This document shows, piece by piece, positions 16,911 through 25,740 of a DNA stretch of 64,000 nt; the stretch's first letter is position 1; the number at the start of each line of letters is the position of its first letter. The notes under the pieces are model-generated. The model saw only the letters and a program-made list of their open reading frames with translations, was not told the DNA's origin and ran no database searches. A program made the translations under genes and the position numbers. The stretch comes from CAZNPA01 sp964575095 (GTDB taxonomy: Bacteria > Pseudomonadota > Alphaproteobacteria > Rickettsiales > SXRF01). The DNA is taken from positions 248,001 to 312,000 of the forward strand of contig CAZNPA010000002.1 in NCBI GenBank assembly GCA_964575095.1, given 5' to 3'.

Positions 16911-18629
16911 TTAATTATTGGAAACGCTCTCTTTTTCGGCGCTTCGCGTCAGCATGTAATCCTCGGCGCGGAACATGTCGATGATGCGGCCGACTTCGTA
17001 TTCGTTGACGCCCAAACTTTTCAGCAGCGCGCCCGCCAATTGCAGGCTGGTTTCGAACATCTCGGCCACCGCCAGATTCGCTCCGGCTTTTTCGAGCTTC
17101 AGAACTTGATCGATGTTTTTGGCGCGGGTGATGATGGGGATTTCCGGGTTCAGGTCGCGCACGGTGGTGATGGTCTGCTGCGCCACGCGCGTGTCGTTGT
17201 GCGTGATGATGACGGCGCGGGCGCGATGGATGCCGAGCGCGTTCAGGACATGCACGCGCGTCGTGTCGCCGTAATAGACCGGCACGCCGTTCTTGCGCTC
17301 CTTGGCGACCTGGAACGAGTCGATGTCCACTGCGACGAAGCGGATGTTTTCGATTTCGAGCAGGCGCGCCACCGTATGACCGACGCGACCGAAGCCGCTG
17401 ATGATGACATGGTGGGAAAGATCGAGCGTTTCTTCGAGAATCGATTCCGGCCGCGAGATGGCGTGCTTTTCCAGCGCCAGCGCGATCTTTTTCCCGAGCT
17501 CCGCCACCAGCGGCGTCAGCGCCATGGAGAGCGTGATGACGACGAGCAGCATATGCACCAGATCCGCATCCAGCAGGCCTTGCGCGCCGGCCAGGGAAAA
17601 TAAAACGAAGGCGAATTCGCCACCTTGCGACAGCAGCAAACCGGCATGCACCGCCGAGCTTAAGCTAAAGCCGAAAATGCGCGACAGCGCCATGATGATG
17701 AGCGCCTTGCCCGCCATCAGCGCCACGGTGAGGCCGATGATGCTGAGAAAACGGTCGAGCAGCATGTCGACGTTGAGCGACATGCCGACCGTCATGAAGA
17801 AGAGGCCGAGGAACAATCCTTTGTACGGCATGATGTCGGCCTCGACCTGCGGCTTGAATTCGGTTTCGGCGACGAGCAGGCCGGCCATGAAGGCGCCGAG
17901 CGCCGGAGATAAGCCGGCAGCGCTGGTAAGCCAGGCGACGCCGAGCACGACGAGCATGGTCGTCGCCGAGAATAAATCGGTGTTGTCGAGCGAGGCGACG
18001 AAGCGGAACACGGGGCGCAGCAGCAAATATCCGGCGCCGAAAATCAGCGCCAGGCAGAGCGTGGCTTTGAGCGCCGCATCCATGACTGCGTCCATCAGCG
18101 ACACGTGCGGCTGGGCGAGCAGCGATACTAAAACGAGAAGAGGGATAACCGCGAGATCCTGCAAGATTAGTGCCGCCAGCGCCAGGCGCCCGACCTGCGA
18201 CGACTTCTCCTGCTGCTCACTGATGACCTGCAGTACGATGGCGGTGGAGGAGAGCGCGAGGCCGCCGCCGACGATGACCGCTGCCTGTTCGCCGCCGCCG
18301 CCGATGGCAAGAAAGCACAAGCCGAAGAATGTGCCGGTGAGCAGCACCTGCGCGCTGCCGAAGCCGAACACGTGCGTGCGCATGCTGCGCAGGCGGTCGA
18401 TGGATAATTCAAGCCCGATCAGAAACAAAAGGAAAATGACGCCGAATTCGGCAATGCCGGCGGTGGTGGCGACGTCTTTAATAAAGCCGAGCCCGAACGG
18501 GCCTATCAGCGTACCCGCCGCGAGGTAGCCCAGGACGGGGCTCAAGCGGATGATGCGGAACATGGTGACGATGCACACCGCCGCGCAGAGCAAAATAACG
18601 ACTTCAAGCAGATGTACGGAAGAGTGCAT
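16911..18629 (-). CDS. Kef-type monovalent cation:proton antiporter (CPA2) with TrkA-N domain
   Basis: Inner-membrane transporter of 572 residues: about 12 membrane helices over residues 1-385 (Na_H_exchanger domain, with SSTAIVLQVI and LALSSTA typical of Kef/CPA2), then a cytoplasmic Rossmann TrkA-N domain with GFGRVG near residues 411-416 that binds nucleotide. KefB/KefC of E. coli are potassium efflux systems gated by glutathione adducts; the gshA gene in this window shows glutathione is made, but gating here is inferred. No KefF/KefG partner is adjacent. Confidence 0.9.
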   Translation of the reverse strand: MHSSVHLLEVVILLCAAVCIVTMFRIIRLSPVLGYLAAGTLIGPFGLGFIKDVATTAGIAEFGVIFLLFLIGLELSIDRLRSMRTHVFGFGSAQVLLTGTFFGLCFLAIGGGGEQAAVIVGGGLALSSTAIVLQVISEQQEKSSQVGRLALAALILQDLAVIPLLVLVSLLAQPHVSLMDAVMDAALKATLCLALIFGAGYLLLRPVFRFVASLDNTDLFSATTMLVVLGVAWLTSAAGLSPALGAFMAGLLVAETEFKPQVEADIMPYKGLFLGLFFMTVGMSLNVDMLLDRFLSIIGLTVALMAGKALIIMALSRIFGFSLSSAVHAGLLLSQGGEFAFVLFSLAGAQGLLDADLVHMLLVVITLSMALTPLVAELGKKIALALEKHAISRPESILEETLDLSHHVIISGFGRVGHTVARLLEIENIRFVAVDIDSFQVAKERKNGVPVYYGDTTRVHVLNALGIHRARAVIITHNDTRVAQQTITTVRDLNPEIPIITRAKNIDQVLKLEKAGANLAVAEMFETSLQLAGALLKSLGVNEYEVGRIIDMFRAEDYMLTRSAEKESVSNN

Positions 18630-18702
18630 GCGCCCCGACAGGTAAAATTGATGATATCAACTCTAAGGCCAGTTGATGTCAGGAAGCAAGCGGGAATCTA
18701 TG

Positions 18703-19353
18703 TTAGCGCTGGATGTCCGGACTGTTTCTTTTTGTCGGGCGTAACAACGGCCTGATCCGCTCGGCGGCGGCATTATCCAGGCATTTCAGGAAATCGGGGT
18801 GGTCGCCGGCCAGATCGCGCAAGGTGATGCCGTCGCGCGTCGCGGTAGTGTCTGCGCCGCGCGCAAGCAGGTCACGGATTTTGTTCGGAAGGTCATATTG
18901 AGAGATGCCGGTCTTTCCTTCGGCCAGATCGAGCAGAGCCTCGGTGGCCGCGTGTTGTGCGTTATGTGCTGCGGCGATTGGCCTTAGCTGCTCGATATAT
19001 CCCGGCACGAATATCCTTAAGGGAGCTACGCGCTCATGAAATAGCAGGGTAAGGGATTTCTTCGATTGCTTGAACACGGAGGAACCTTCCAGTTCGATCA
19101 GGTCATCCGCCAGTCTTTTCGTTGGCGCCGCCAGCGCTTCGTAAATGGTTGAAATAATTCTGTTCGGATTTTCCCCGCGATGCAGAGGGAATGTGACGGC
19201 AAATAATTTGCTGCTATGCCTACTGCGGGTTTTTTTGTCGAAAAAATCCTGAAGGCCTTCGCAAAATTCTTCCAGCAATTCTATTTGCCGTGCCGCATCT
19301 TGAGGCGATATGGAGAGGAGATCGAGGTCTGGATTCATGTTTGTAGGATACAA
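18703..19353 (-). CDS. Hypothetical protein with a possible ankyrin-like unit, 216 aa
   Basis: Unrecognised. The N-terminal two-thirds is helical and charged. The C-terminal part (IRDLLARGADTTATRDGITLRDLAGDHPDFLKCL) looks like one degenerate ankyrin repeat: LLARGAD, then G-T-L-DLA spacing. One unit alone would not make a stable ankyrin domain. ATG 19353 or 19338 could start it. It is isolated and AT-richer than the flanking antiporter and uvrC genes. Function unknown. Confidence 0.6.
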   Translation of the reverse strand: MYPTNMNPDLDLLSISPQDAARQIELLEEFCEGLQDFFDKKTRSRHSSKLFAVTFPLHRGENPNRIISTIYEALAAPTKRLADDLIELEGSSVFKQSKKSLTLLFHERVAPLRIFVPGYIEQLRPIAAAHNAQHAATEALLDLAEGKTGISQYDLPNKIRDLLARGADTTATRDGITLRDLAGDHPDFLKCLDNAAAERIRPLLRPTKRNSPDIQR

Positions 19354-19652
19354 TATCTAAATAATTAATTATAGTAGACACATGAAAAACAGGAAATTCA
19401 TTGGTTTTTCATATGTTTTTGTTCACAATGACCAATGCGGCGACCTAGAAAGCAAATAAGATTCTAAACCAATGATTGCACTCGTCGGAATATAAATAAT
19501 ATGAATATAATTCAGTCCATTATTAGACTGCTCATTTTCTAGGCAAGACGGCAAAACGCAAGGCCAATACTCGATTTGAGAAATAATGGATATAATTATA
19601 AACAGTGTTATCCACACTAACCGTGGATTGTTATCGTTTGGGAAAATAAATA
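19354..19652. other. AT-rich intergenic region upstream of uvrC
   Basis: About 300 bp with low GC separating a leftward hypothetical gene from uvrC. An open frame on the minus strand (19423-19662, 79 codons, two hydrophobic stretches) overlaps the uvrC start, lacks a clear ribosome-binding site and is most likely a by-product of AT-rich sequence. Otherwise I see no feature; promoters for both neighbours presumably lie here. Confidence 0.4.
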
Positions 19653-21500
19653 ATGCCGACATCGGGCAATTCTTTAGCAGAGGGACAAGCGGTGATCCGC
19701 CGTTATGCGGCGACGTTGCCGGGCACGCCCGGCGTCTACCGCATGTTGGGAAGCGACGGCCACGCGCTTTACATCGGCAAGGCGAAAAATCTGAAACACC
19801 GCGTTGCGTCGTACCTCAATGTTGAGAAACTTGGCGTGCGTCTGCAACGTATGATTGCACAAACGGCGTCGATGGAAATCACGACGACGCGCTCCGAGGC
19901 CGAAGCGTTGCTGATGGAAGCCAATCTGGTCCGAAAGTTTTCGCCGCGTTATAATATTTTACTCAAGGACGATAAATCTTTCCCTTCAATCTTGCTCTCC
20001 GGCGACCATGAGTTCCCGCGCATCTCCAAGCATCGCGGTCCCAAACTCAAAAAGGGAAAATATTTCGGGCCGTTCACTTCGGCGCATGCGGTGGATGAAA
20101 CCATCACGCTGCTGCAAAAAGTATTTTTGCTCAGGCCTTGCGCCGACACCGTGTTTAAAAACCGCACGCGTCCGTGCCTGCAATACCAGATCAAGCGCTG
20201 CTCGGCGCCGTGTGTGCATAAAATCTCCAAGGAAGATTATGCCAGGCAGACAAAACAGGCGCAGGATTTCCTTTCCGGAAAAAGCAGTGAGATCCACGAC
20301 CAGCTGGTGACGGAAATGCAGGAGCTTTCATTCAAGATGCATTACGAAAAAGCGCGCGTTGTGCGCGACCGCATCCGGGCGCTGGCGACGGTGCAGCAGG
20401 GGAAGAGCCTAGGCGTCGGTGATGCCGATGTGGCGGCGCTGGTGCGAAACGGCAAAGAAAGCTGCGTACAGCTTTACAGCATTCGTGGCGGCAGGAATTA
20501 CGGCAACCGCGCCTTTTTTCCCGAGCACACGGAAGGCTTTTCCGACGGTGACGTGTTGAGTGCGTTTCTTGCCAGCGTCTACCAGACGCAACCGCCGCCG
20601 GCGCTGATATTGGTGAGCCACGTGCTCGAAGACGGCGCCGTGCTCGAAGAAGCGCTGTCGCTTCACACCGATTACAAAGTCGAGATCCTGCAGCCGCTGC
20701 GCGGCGAAAAACGCACGCTGGTTGAGCAGGCGGAGAAAAACGCGCGCGAGGCGCTGGCGCGCCAGCGGCTGTTGCAAGCGGATCAGAAACTGGCGCTTGC
20801 CGGCGTGCAGACATTATTCGGCCTGGCGGAGTTGCCGTCGCGCATCGAGGTCTACGACAACAGTCACATCAGCGGCACGCACGCGGTCGGTGCCATGATT
20901 GTCGCCGGACCGGAAGGGTTTTTGAAATCCTCCTATCGAAAATTTAATATCAAGCGCGAAGATACCAAACCCGGCGACGACTACGCCATGCTGCGCGAAG
21001 TGCTTACGCGCCGGTTCATCAAATTCGAATACGGGGAAGAGGGCGAGCGCACCATGCCCGACCTGGTGCTGATCGACGGCGGGGCAGGGCAGGTATCGGC
21101 GGCGACGAAAATATTCGAGGAGCTGGGCATTCAGAATATCTGCTACGCCGGCATCGCCAAAGGTCCGGACAGGAACGCCGGCCGCGAGCAGTTTCTCATT
21201 CCCGGTCGCGCGCCGTTCCAATTGCCGCCGGGCGACGCCGTGCTGCATTACCTGCAGCGTCTGCGCGACGAGGCGCACCGCTTTGCCATCGGTTTTCACC
21301 GTGCCAAGCGCAGCAATACCCTACGCGTCTCTGCGCTCGACGCCATCCCCGGCGTCGGCGCCAAGCGTAAGAAAGCGCTGCTCTTGCACTTCGGTTCCGC
21401 GCGCGCCGTCTCCGCCGCCGGCATCGAGGAATTATGCAAGGTGGAAGGCGTCGATAAAAATACGGCGCAGGCGATCTACGCGCATTTTCACGGGCAATAA
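19653..21500 (+). CDS. uvrC: Excinuclease ABC subunit C
   Basis: Makes the two incisions in nucleotide excision repair. The 615 residues show the N-terminal GIY-YIG nuclease (PGVYRMLGSDGHALYIGKAKNLKHR), the UvrB-interacting UVR segment around residue 205-240, the C-terminal RNase H-like nuclease (RIEVYDNSHISGTHAVGAM; DLVLIDGGAGQ) and two helix-hairpin-helix motifs (IPGVGAKRKKALL, CKVEGVDKNTAQAI). It stands alone and ends at a bidirectional terminator. Confidence 0.97.
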   Translation: MPTSGNSLAEGQAVIRRYAATLPGTPGVYRMLGSDGHALYIGKAKNLKHRVASYLNVEKLGVRLQRMIAQTASMEITTTRSEAEALLMEANLVRKFSPRYNILLKDDKSFPSILLSGDHEFPRISKHRGPKLKKGKYFGPFTSAHAVDETITLLQKVFLLRPCADTVFKNRTRPCLQYQIKRCSAPCVHKISKEDYARQTKQAQDFLSGKSSEIHDQLVTEMQELSFKMHYEKARVVRDRIRALATVQQGKSLGVGDADVAALVRNGKESCVQLYSIRGGRNYGNRAFFPEHTEGFSDGDVLSAFLASVYQTQPPPALILVSHVLEDGAVLEEALSLHTDYKVEILQPLRGEKRTLVEQAEKNAREALARQRLLQADQKLALAGVQTLFGLAELPSRIEVYDNSHISGTHAVGAMIVAGPEGFLKSSYRKFNIKREDTKPGDDYAMLREVLTRRFIKFEYGEEGERTMPDLVLIDGGAGQVSAATKIFEELGIQNICYAGIAKGPDRNAGREQFLIPGRAPFQLPPGDAVLHYLQRLRDEAHRFAIGFHRAKRSNTLRVSALDAIPGVGAKRKKALLLHFGSARAVSAAGIEELCKVEGVDKNTAQAIYAHFHGQ

Positions 21501-21531
21501 AAAACCCCGGCGGTGTGCCGGGGTTTTTGTT
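21501..21531. terminator. Bidirectional terminator between uvrC and the phasin gene
   Basis: ACCCCGGC/GCCGGGGT stem with a short loop, T5 on the plus-strand side and A6 on the other, so it can end both the rightward uvrC and the leftward phasin transcript. Confidence 0.85.
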
Positions 21532-21544
21532 TAGGCAAGCGTGA

Positions 21545-21958
21545 TTACGACGCTTTGCGCTTCGTGGCTGCGTTGGAGACTTTGCTGATCTCCTGCATGC
21601 TTTCGGTGCAGCGCTTATTGATGACTTCGAACGCTTCGAAGCTGGACTTGGTCAGCATCTCGCTCATCTCGCGCAGGTTGGCGAGCGTGCTTTCGAACAT
21701 CGACTTGGCGAATTCCGCCTGTTTGGTCATGCTGACGTCGGGCGTGCCGCCGTTGAACATATCCTTCGAGGTCTTGAGCAGGCTCTCCGTGTTCGAGCGC
21801 AGGGCTTCGGCCGAGCAGCGTGCCGCCGCCTGACAACCTTCGGCAAGGGCCTGGGTTGCGGTCGAGAATGCTTCGATGTTACGGCGCTGGGTCGAGAATC
21901 CCTGATTGAAATCAAACGAATTTTTAAACAGGTCGGCAAGCGGGTTATTCTGATTCAT
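21545..21958 (-). CDS. Phasin family protein
   Basis: Small (137 aa) all-helical protein of the phasin type, with amphipathic heptad-like helices (FAKSMFESTLANLREMSEMLTKSSFEAFEVINKR). Phasins coat polyhydroxyalkanoate granules and can act as chaperones. ATG 21958 is chosen for GGAG upstream and the normal MNQNNPLADLF start; the frame extends upstream without support. No PHA synthase gene is in the window, so granule association is an inference. Confidence 0.82.
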   Translation of the reverse strand: MNQNNPLADLFKNSFDFNQGFSTQRRNIEAFSTATQALAEGCQAAARCSAEALRSNTESLLKTSKDMFNGGTPDVSMTKQAEFAKSMFESTLANLREMSEMLTKSSFEAFEVINKRCTESMQEISKVSNAATKRKAS

Positions 21959-22110
21959 ACAATATCTCCTATATTTTTTTAACGTCATTTCGGGCGGTAC
22001 AAAACGCACGACCCTTTTCTAATCCGGTAGCTATATTGGCAGAAAGAAAACACCGCGTCAACAATTTTGTTGCAATGCACAATCACCGATAAATTCATTT
22101 ATTTATCAGC

Positions 22111-22905
22111 CTATTGTAGCGTAATCGAACGCCTTGCCGCCGCTTCGACCGCATCCAGTATCAGCCGTTTTAAGGCGTCATTTTTCATCAGCACTTTGAG
22201 CGCCGCCTCGGTGGTGCCGCCGGGACTGGTGACTTGTTTCCTGAGATCGGCGAAGTTATTTTTTTCCGCGAGCAGCGCGCCGCCGATCATCGCCTGCCGC
22301 ACTAATTGGGTGGCGAGCTTTTCCGGAATGCCGCATTGCAACGCGGCGTCGGTCAGTGCCTCCATGAACAAAAACAAATAGGCAGGGCCGTTGCCGGAAA
22401 TGGCGGTGATGCCGTCCATCATTTTCTCGTCATCGATCCACACCACGTGGCCGGCCGAACGCATCAGTTGCAGCGCAACATTTTTATGTGCGCCGGAAAC
22501 GGACGGCGTGGCGCAGAGCACGGTCATGCCTTTGCCGATCACCGCCGGTAGATTCGGCATGGCGCGCACGATGCGTGCTTTGTCTCCCAAACCCGCCGCC
22601 AAACCCGCCAGCGGTTTTCCGGCGGCGATGGAAAGATAGAGCGGCGCCGCGCCGAAGCGTTTGGCGTAGGCAGGAAGCAGCGCCGTGAGTTGCTGCGGCT
22701 TCACGGCGAAGACAACGACGGAAGGCGAAATGTTTTTCGGCAGCGCCTCAAGGCCCTTGAATGATTTTACCAGCGCCGACGATTTCGGCGCATGGGTTGG
22801 GTCGATGACGATGAAACGCGTAATGCTTTTCGGCCGCGATGTCTGCCAGCGCGAAAGCAGCGCATTTCCCATTTTGCCGTTGCCGACGAGAAGGAGGGTG
22901 GGCAT
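22111..22905 (-). CDS. proC: Pyrroline-5-carboxylate reductase
   Basis: Last step of proline synthesis. The 264-residue protein has the NAD(P)-binding motif LLVGNGKMGNALL at the N-terminus and the family signature near the end (QVTSPGGTTEAALKVL). ATG 22905 is chosen: it overlaps the stop of the upstream ybjN-like gene (TAATG) and matches the family start; the frame continues far upstream only as a shadow of that gene. Confidence 0.94.
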   Translation of the reverse strand: MPTLLLVGNGKMGNALLSRWQTSRPKSITRFIVIDPTHAPKSSALVKSFKGLEALPKNISPSVVVFAVKPQQLTALLPAYAKRFGAAPLYLSIAAGKPLAGLAAGLGDKARIVRAMPNLPAVIGKGMTVLCATPSVSGAHKNVALQLMRSAGHVVWIDDEKMMDGITAISGNGPAYLFLFMEALTDAALQCGIPEKLATQLVRQAMIGGALLAEKNNFADLRKQVTSPGGTTEAALKVLMKNDALKRLILDAVEAAARRSITLQ

Positions 22906-23405
22906 TACGCTTCCGCGATGGTTTCGAATAAGGCCATTGCCAGCGCCTGCTCCGGTGATTTTCCGCCCCACACCACCGACTGGAACGCCGGATAAAACCG
23001 CTCGCACTCCTCGATGGCGATGTCGATCAAATCGGAAAGCTGCTCGGCATTGGCGTGCGCGGCGTGCTTGAACAGGAGCGAATAGCGGAAGACGATGCAC
23101 ATGGTTTCCGAGCAGGCGTCGAAATGCCCCAGCCATAATTTTTCGTTGACGATGGCAAGCAGCGCGTGCACCGGCGCCAGCTGCGCCTTGGGGAATTTGG
23201 TGTCGAGCGCGCAGGTGAGCGCCAGTCCCTGATGCGATTCCTCCCAGACGAAACCGACATGGTATTTGCACCACTGGCCTTCGGCCTCGGCGATGAGCTC
23301 GCCGTCGTTCGTGCGGTCGAACACCCAGTCACGGTCCATGATCACCATCTCGACGATGTCGAGCGGGTTATAAAAACTGTCGCGTTTCAGCGCCGTGGTG
23401 GTCAC
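22905..23405 (-). CDS. YbjN domain-containing protein
   Basis: Soluble protein of about 166 residues with the alphaproteobacterial YbjN pattern: NPLDIVEM near the start, EGQWCKYHVGFVWEE, LLAIVNEKLWLGHFD, and ECERFYPAFQSVVWGGKSPEQAL. The YbjN fold resembles type III secretion chaperones; no biochemical role is established in this group. It is conserved just upstream of proC. I take GTG 23405, which has GGAG 8 bases before it; ATG 23432 is the alternative. Confidence 0.88.
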   Translation of the reverse strand: MTTTALKRDSFYNPLDIVEMVIMDRDWVFDRTNDGELIAEAEGQWCKYHVGFVWEESHQGLALTCALDTKFPKAQLAPVHALLAIVNEKLWLGHFDACSETMCIVFRYSLLFKHAAHANAEQLSDLIDIAIEECERFYPAFQSVVWGGKSPEQALAMALFETIAEA

Positions 23406-23499
23406 AATAAATCTCCAAAATAAGGGGAACATAATCTACATGGAATTCCGAAGAAATCCACGGGTTTGGTGGGGTAAATGACGGCTTGATTAAGCTGTT

Positions 23500-23751
23500 C
23501 TATTTCTTCCCTAATTTTGCTTCCACCGCCTCCAGGCGCTTCTTGAGCTCTTCCTGTTCGGCTCTGCATTTGGCGATCATGCCGTGGAGCGTCTCGTATT
23601 CTTCCTTGGTGGCGAGGTTCATTTTCTGCATCAGCTTTTCCAGCTGCTGGCCCATCATCGTTTCCATCTCGCGTTTCATTTCGAGAAAGCCGCCCGCCGC
23701 ACCGCTGGCCATTTTAGCGACGTCTTCGAAGAATCTGTTGTCTTTCTGCAT
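23500..23751 (-). CDS. ubiK: UbiK/BMFP accessory factor
   Basis: 83-residue helical, C-terminally coiled-coil protein (EEQEELKKRLEAVEAKLGKK tail) of the BMFP family, known in E. coli as UbiK (YqiC), which aids ubiquinone synthesis and is membrane fusogenic. Start MQKDNRFFEDVAKMASGAAGG is typical. With ubiA at the left end of the window this is a second ubiquinone gene, but the two are not linked. Confidence 0.88.
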   Translation of the reverse strand: MQKDNRFFEDVAKMASGAAGGFLEMKREMETMMGQQLEKLMQKMNLATKEEYETLHGMIAKCRAEQEELKKRLEAVEAKLGKK

Positions 23752-23816
23752 GTTATTTTCCGTCCCGTTGGTAATTTACCCTTTCTTAAAGCCTAGCATA
23801 GTATCCTATAAAATCT

Positions 23817-24809
23817 ATGAAAACCATCCTGGTCACCGGCGGCGCCGGCTTTGTCGGTTCCAATCTGGTAGCGGCGCTCCTGGAGCGCGGGACGCACCAC
23901 GCCGTCGTTTCCGATACGTTCGGCAGCGGTGAAAAATGGCGCAACCTGAATAAGCACCCGGTATTTGAAATCATCGCCCCCGATCAGATGTTCGACTGGC
24001 TTGAATACAACAAGCAGCACATCGACATTATTTATCATCTGGGCGGCAGCGCATCGACCACGGAAAAAAACATGGACCTCGCGCTCAAGAATAATTTCAC
24101 CTTGTCGCTGAAACTCTGGCGCTGGTGCAACGCGCGCGGCGTGCGGCTGGTGTACACCTCGTCCTATTCCACCTACGGCGACGGCGCGCACGGCTTCGAC
24201 GACAATATCGACATGGCCTACATGAAAACGCTGAAGCCGCTGAACGGCCACGGCTGGAGCCAGCACATGTTCGACATGCACATCGCCGGCGCCGTCGCGC
24301 GCGGCGAGGTGGCGCTGCCGCAATGGGCCGGCCTGAAACTATTCAACGCCTACGGCCCCAACGAATATCATAAAGAAGACCAGAGAAGCGTGATCTGCAA
24401 CATGTCGCAATATGCGATGCAGGGCGGCGCCATGCGCCTGTTCCGCTCCTATAACCCGCAATATCCCGACGGCGGTCAGAAGCGCGACGTGATTTACATC
24501 AAGGACGTGATGCGCGTGCTGCTGTGGTTCCTCGACAATCCCAAGGCGTCTGGCTTATTCAATTTGGGCAGCGGCAAGGCCAGCACGTTCAACGAAATGG
24601 CCAACGCCATTTTCGGTGCGCTGGGCAAGATCCCTAACATCAATTACATCGACATGCCGGAAGAGCTGGTCAAAAAATACCAGTATTTCACCGAGGCGAA
24701 AATGGATCGCCTGCGCGCCGCCGGTTTCAAGCACGAGTTCACGCCGCTCGATGCCGGCGTCCGGGATTATGTGCAGAATTATCTGCTGAAGGATGATCCT
24801 TATTTATAA
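23817..24809 (+). CDS. HldD-like ADP-heptose 6-epimerase homologue lacking the catalytic Tyr/Lys
   Basis: SDR-fold protein of 330 residues aligning along its length with ADP-L-glycero-D-manno-heptose 6-epimerase (HldD/RfaD): TGGAGFVGSNL at residues 7-17, YTSSYSTYGDG with S116, FNAYGPNEYHKEDQRSV and the C-terminal GLFNLGSGKASTF. The catalytic YxxxK, which in E. coli reads YGYSK, is here H145-G-W-S-Q149 (LNGHGWSQHMF), so both tyrosine and lysine are replaced. It may be a non-epimerising homologue, use other residues, or be a decaying gene. LPS core synthesis is the default context; no other heptose gene is nearby. Confidence 0.8.
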   Translation: MKTILVTGGAGFVGSNLVAALLERGTHHAVVSDTFGSGEKWRNLNKHPVFEIIAPDQMFDWLEYNKQHIDIIYHLGGSASTTEKNMDLALKNNFTLSLKLWRWCNARGVRLVYTSSYSTYGDGAHGFDDNIDMAYMKTLKPLNGHGWSQHMFDMHIAGAVARGEVALPQWAGLKLFNAYGPNEYHKEDQRSVICNMSQYAMQGGAMRLFRSYNPQYPDGGQKRDVIYIKDVMRVLLWFLDNPKASGLFNLGSGKASTFNEMANAIFGALGKIPNINYIDMPEELVKKYQYFTEAKMDRLRAAGFKHEFTPLDAGVRDYVQNYLLKDDPYL

Positions 24810-24842
24810 AATCTACTAGGCTGGTCGGCTTGCTTTTGCCGC
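24808..24842. repeat. Partial CTAGGCTGG element (family 4)
   Basis: TCTACTAGGCTGG(T)CGGCT(T)GCTTTTGC matches the left arm of the complete palindrome at 46207-46330. It begins at the hldD-like stop codon. The complementary right arm is not present here, so this is a truncated or solo arm. Confidence 0.65.
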
Positions 24843-24924
24843 TGCCGCCGCAAGGACTTCATCATGCATGATGTGAGAGCAGAATAGGTGGCAAGGGAAT
24901 GCCCCGGAAGGGAGAAAATAAGAA

Positions 24925-25740
24925 TTATACCACCGTTCCCGCATCGAGCGCCATCGGCTCGACGTAGGGCGTGTCGAAGGAATAACGGAACTGTGCCGGA
25001 ATCTGCGCAAACGCCATGACGTCGCGGTACAATTTAGGATTTGCCAGCTTGTATTCTTCCCACTGCTTGAAGTATTCGCGGTTGATGCCCTGGATCAGGT
25101 TTTCCCGCGTCGGCTCCACCGGCATTTTTAGAAACTCGTAGATGGTTTTCATGCACAGGTCGGGACGCGCGATCATATCCTCGTAGCGCACCAGTATGTG
25201 GCGCTTCAAATGCTTGCGGTCTTCGATCATCGCCTTATGCGCCAGCGACCAGTGTTCCACCCATTGCAGCATATCCGGCAACGCCGTTTTCTGCGTCGCC
25301 ACCGCCACCGCGACGGGATGCCGCACTAAGAAAATAAACACGCTGTTCGGGAACATCGCCTGCAGAAACCTGCTGCTGATGAGGTTAGGCGCCGATTTCT
25401 CCAGCAGGAACGGCTTTTCCAAATCCCAATGCGGCATCCAGTTTGCCATAATGCGCGCCCGGTTTTGTTCCGTGATCAGCCGCGAGGTTTCGTTCAAATA
25501 GGCGTCCGGCGAAAAACAGAATTTCCCGGCGCCGCCGTAATTGCGCGACTTGGGATAGACGTTCTGCAGATATTCGCCCTCATCCTCGGGCGCGCCGGTG
25601 TTAAGGAAGCCGCTAACCTGCGGGTGTGCCCGCAACATGCGGTGCAGCACCGAGCGCCCGCTCCGATGCAGGCCGCAGAGGAACAGGAAGGTAGGGTTGG
25701 GTTGCGTATTGGATTCCAGCGTGGGCTGACGGGCAATCAT
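24925..25740 (-). CDS. Sulfotransferase family protein
   Basis: PAPS-dependent sulfotransferase-like protein of 271 residues. The N-terminal 5'-phosphosulfate loop is FLFLCGLHRSGRSVLHRML (residues 18-36) and the 3'-phosphate motif is VFIFLVRHPVAVAVATQK. The acceptor is unknown; cell-surface polysaccharides or lipids are plausible. Its start overlaps the ppx stop (ATGA), making it the last gene of a ppk-unknown-unknown-ppx-sulfotransferase run. Confidence 0.82.
   Translation of the reverse strand: MIARQPTLESNTQPNPTFLFLCGLHRSGRSVLHRMLRAHPQVSGFLNTGAPEDEGEYLQNVYPKSRNYGGAGKFCFSPDAYLNETSRLITEQNRARIMANWMPHWDLEKPFLLEKSAPNLISSRFLQAMFPNSVFIFLVRHPVAVAVATQKTALPDMLQWVEHWSLAHKAMIEDRKHLKRHILVRYEDMIARPDLCMKTIYEFLKMPVEPTRENLIQGINREYFKQWEEYKLANPKLYRDVMAFAQIPAQFRYSFDTPYVEPMALDAGTVV

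Noticed and set aside
19423..19662. 79-codon hydrophobic open frame upstream of uvrC
   Set aside because: Lies in AT-rich sequence that readily gives hydrophobic codons, overlaps the uvrC start and has no ribosome-binding site.
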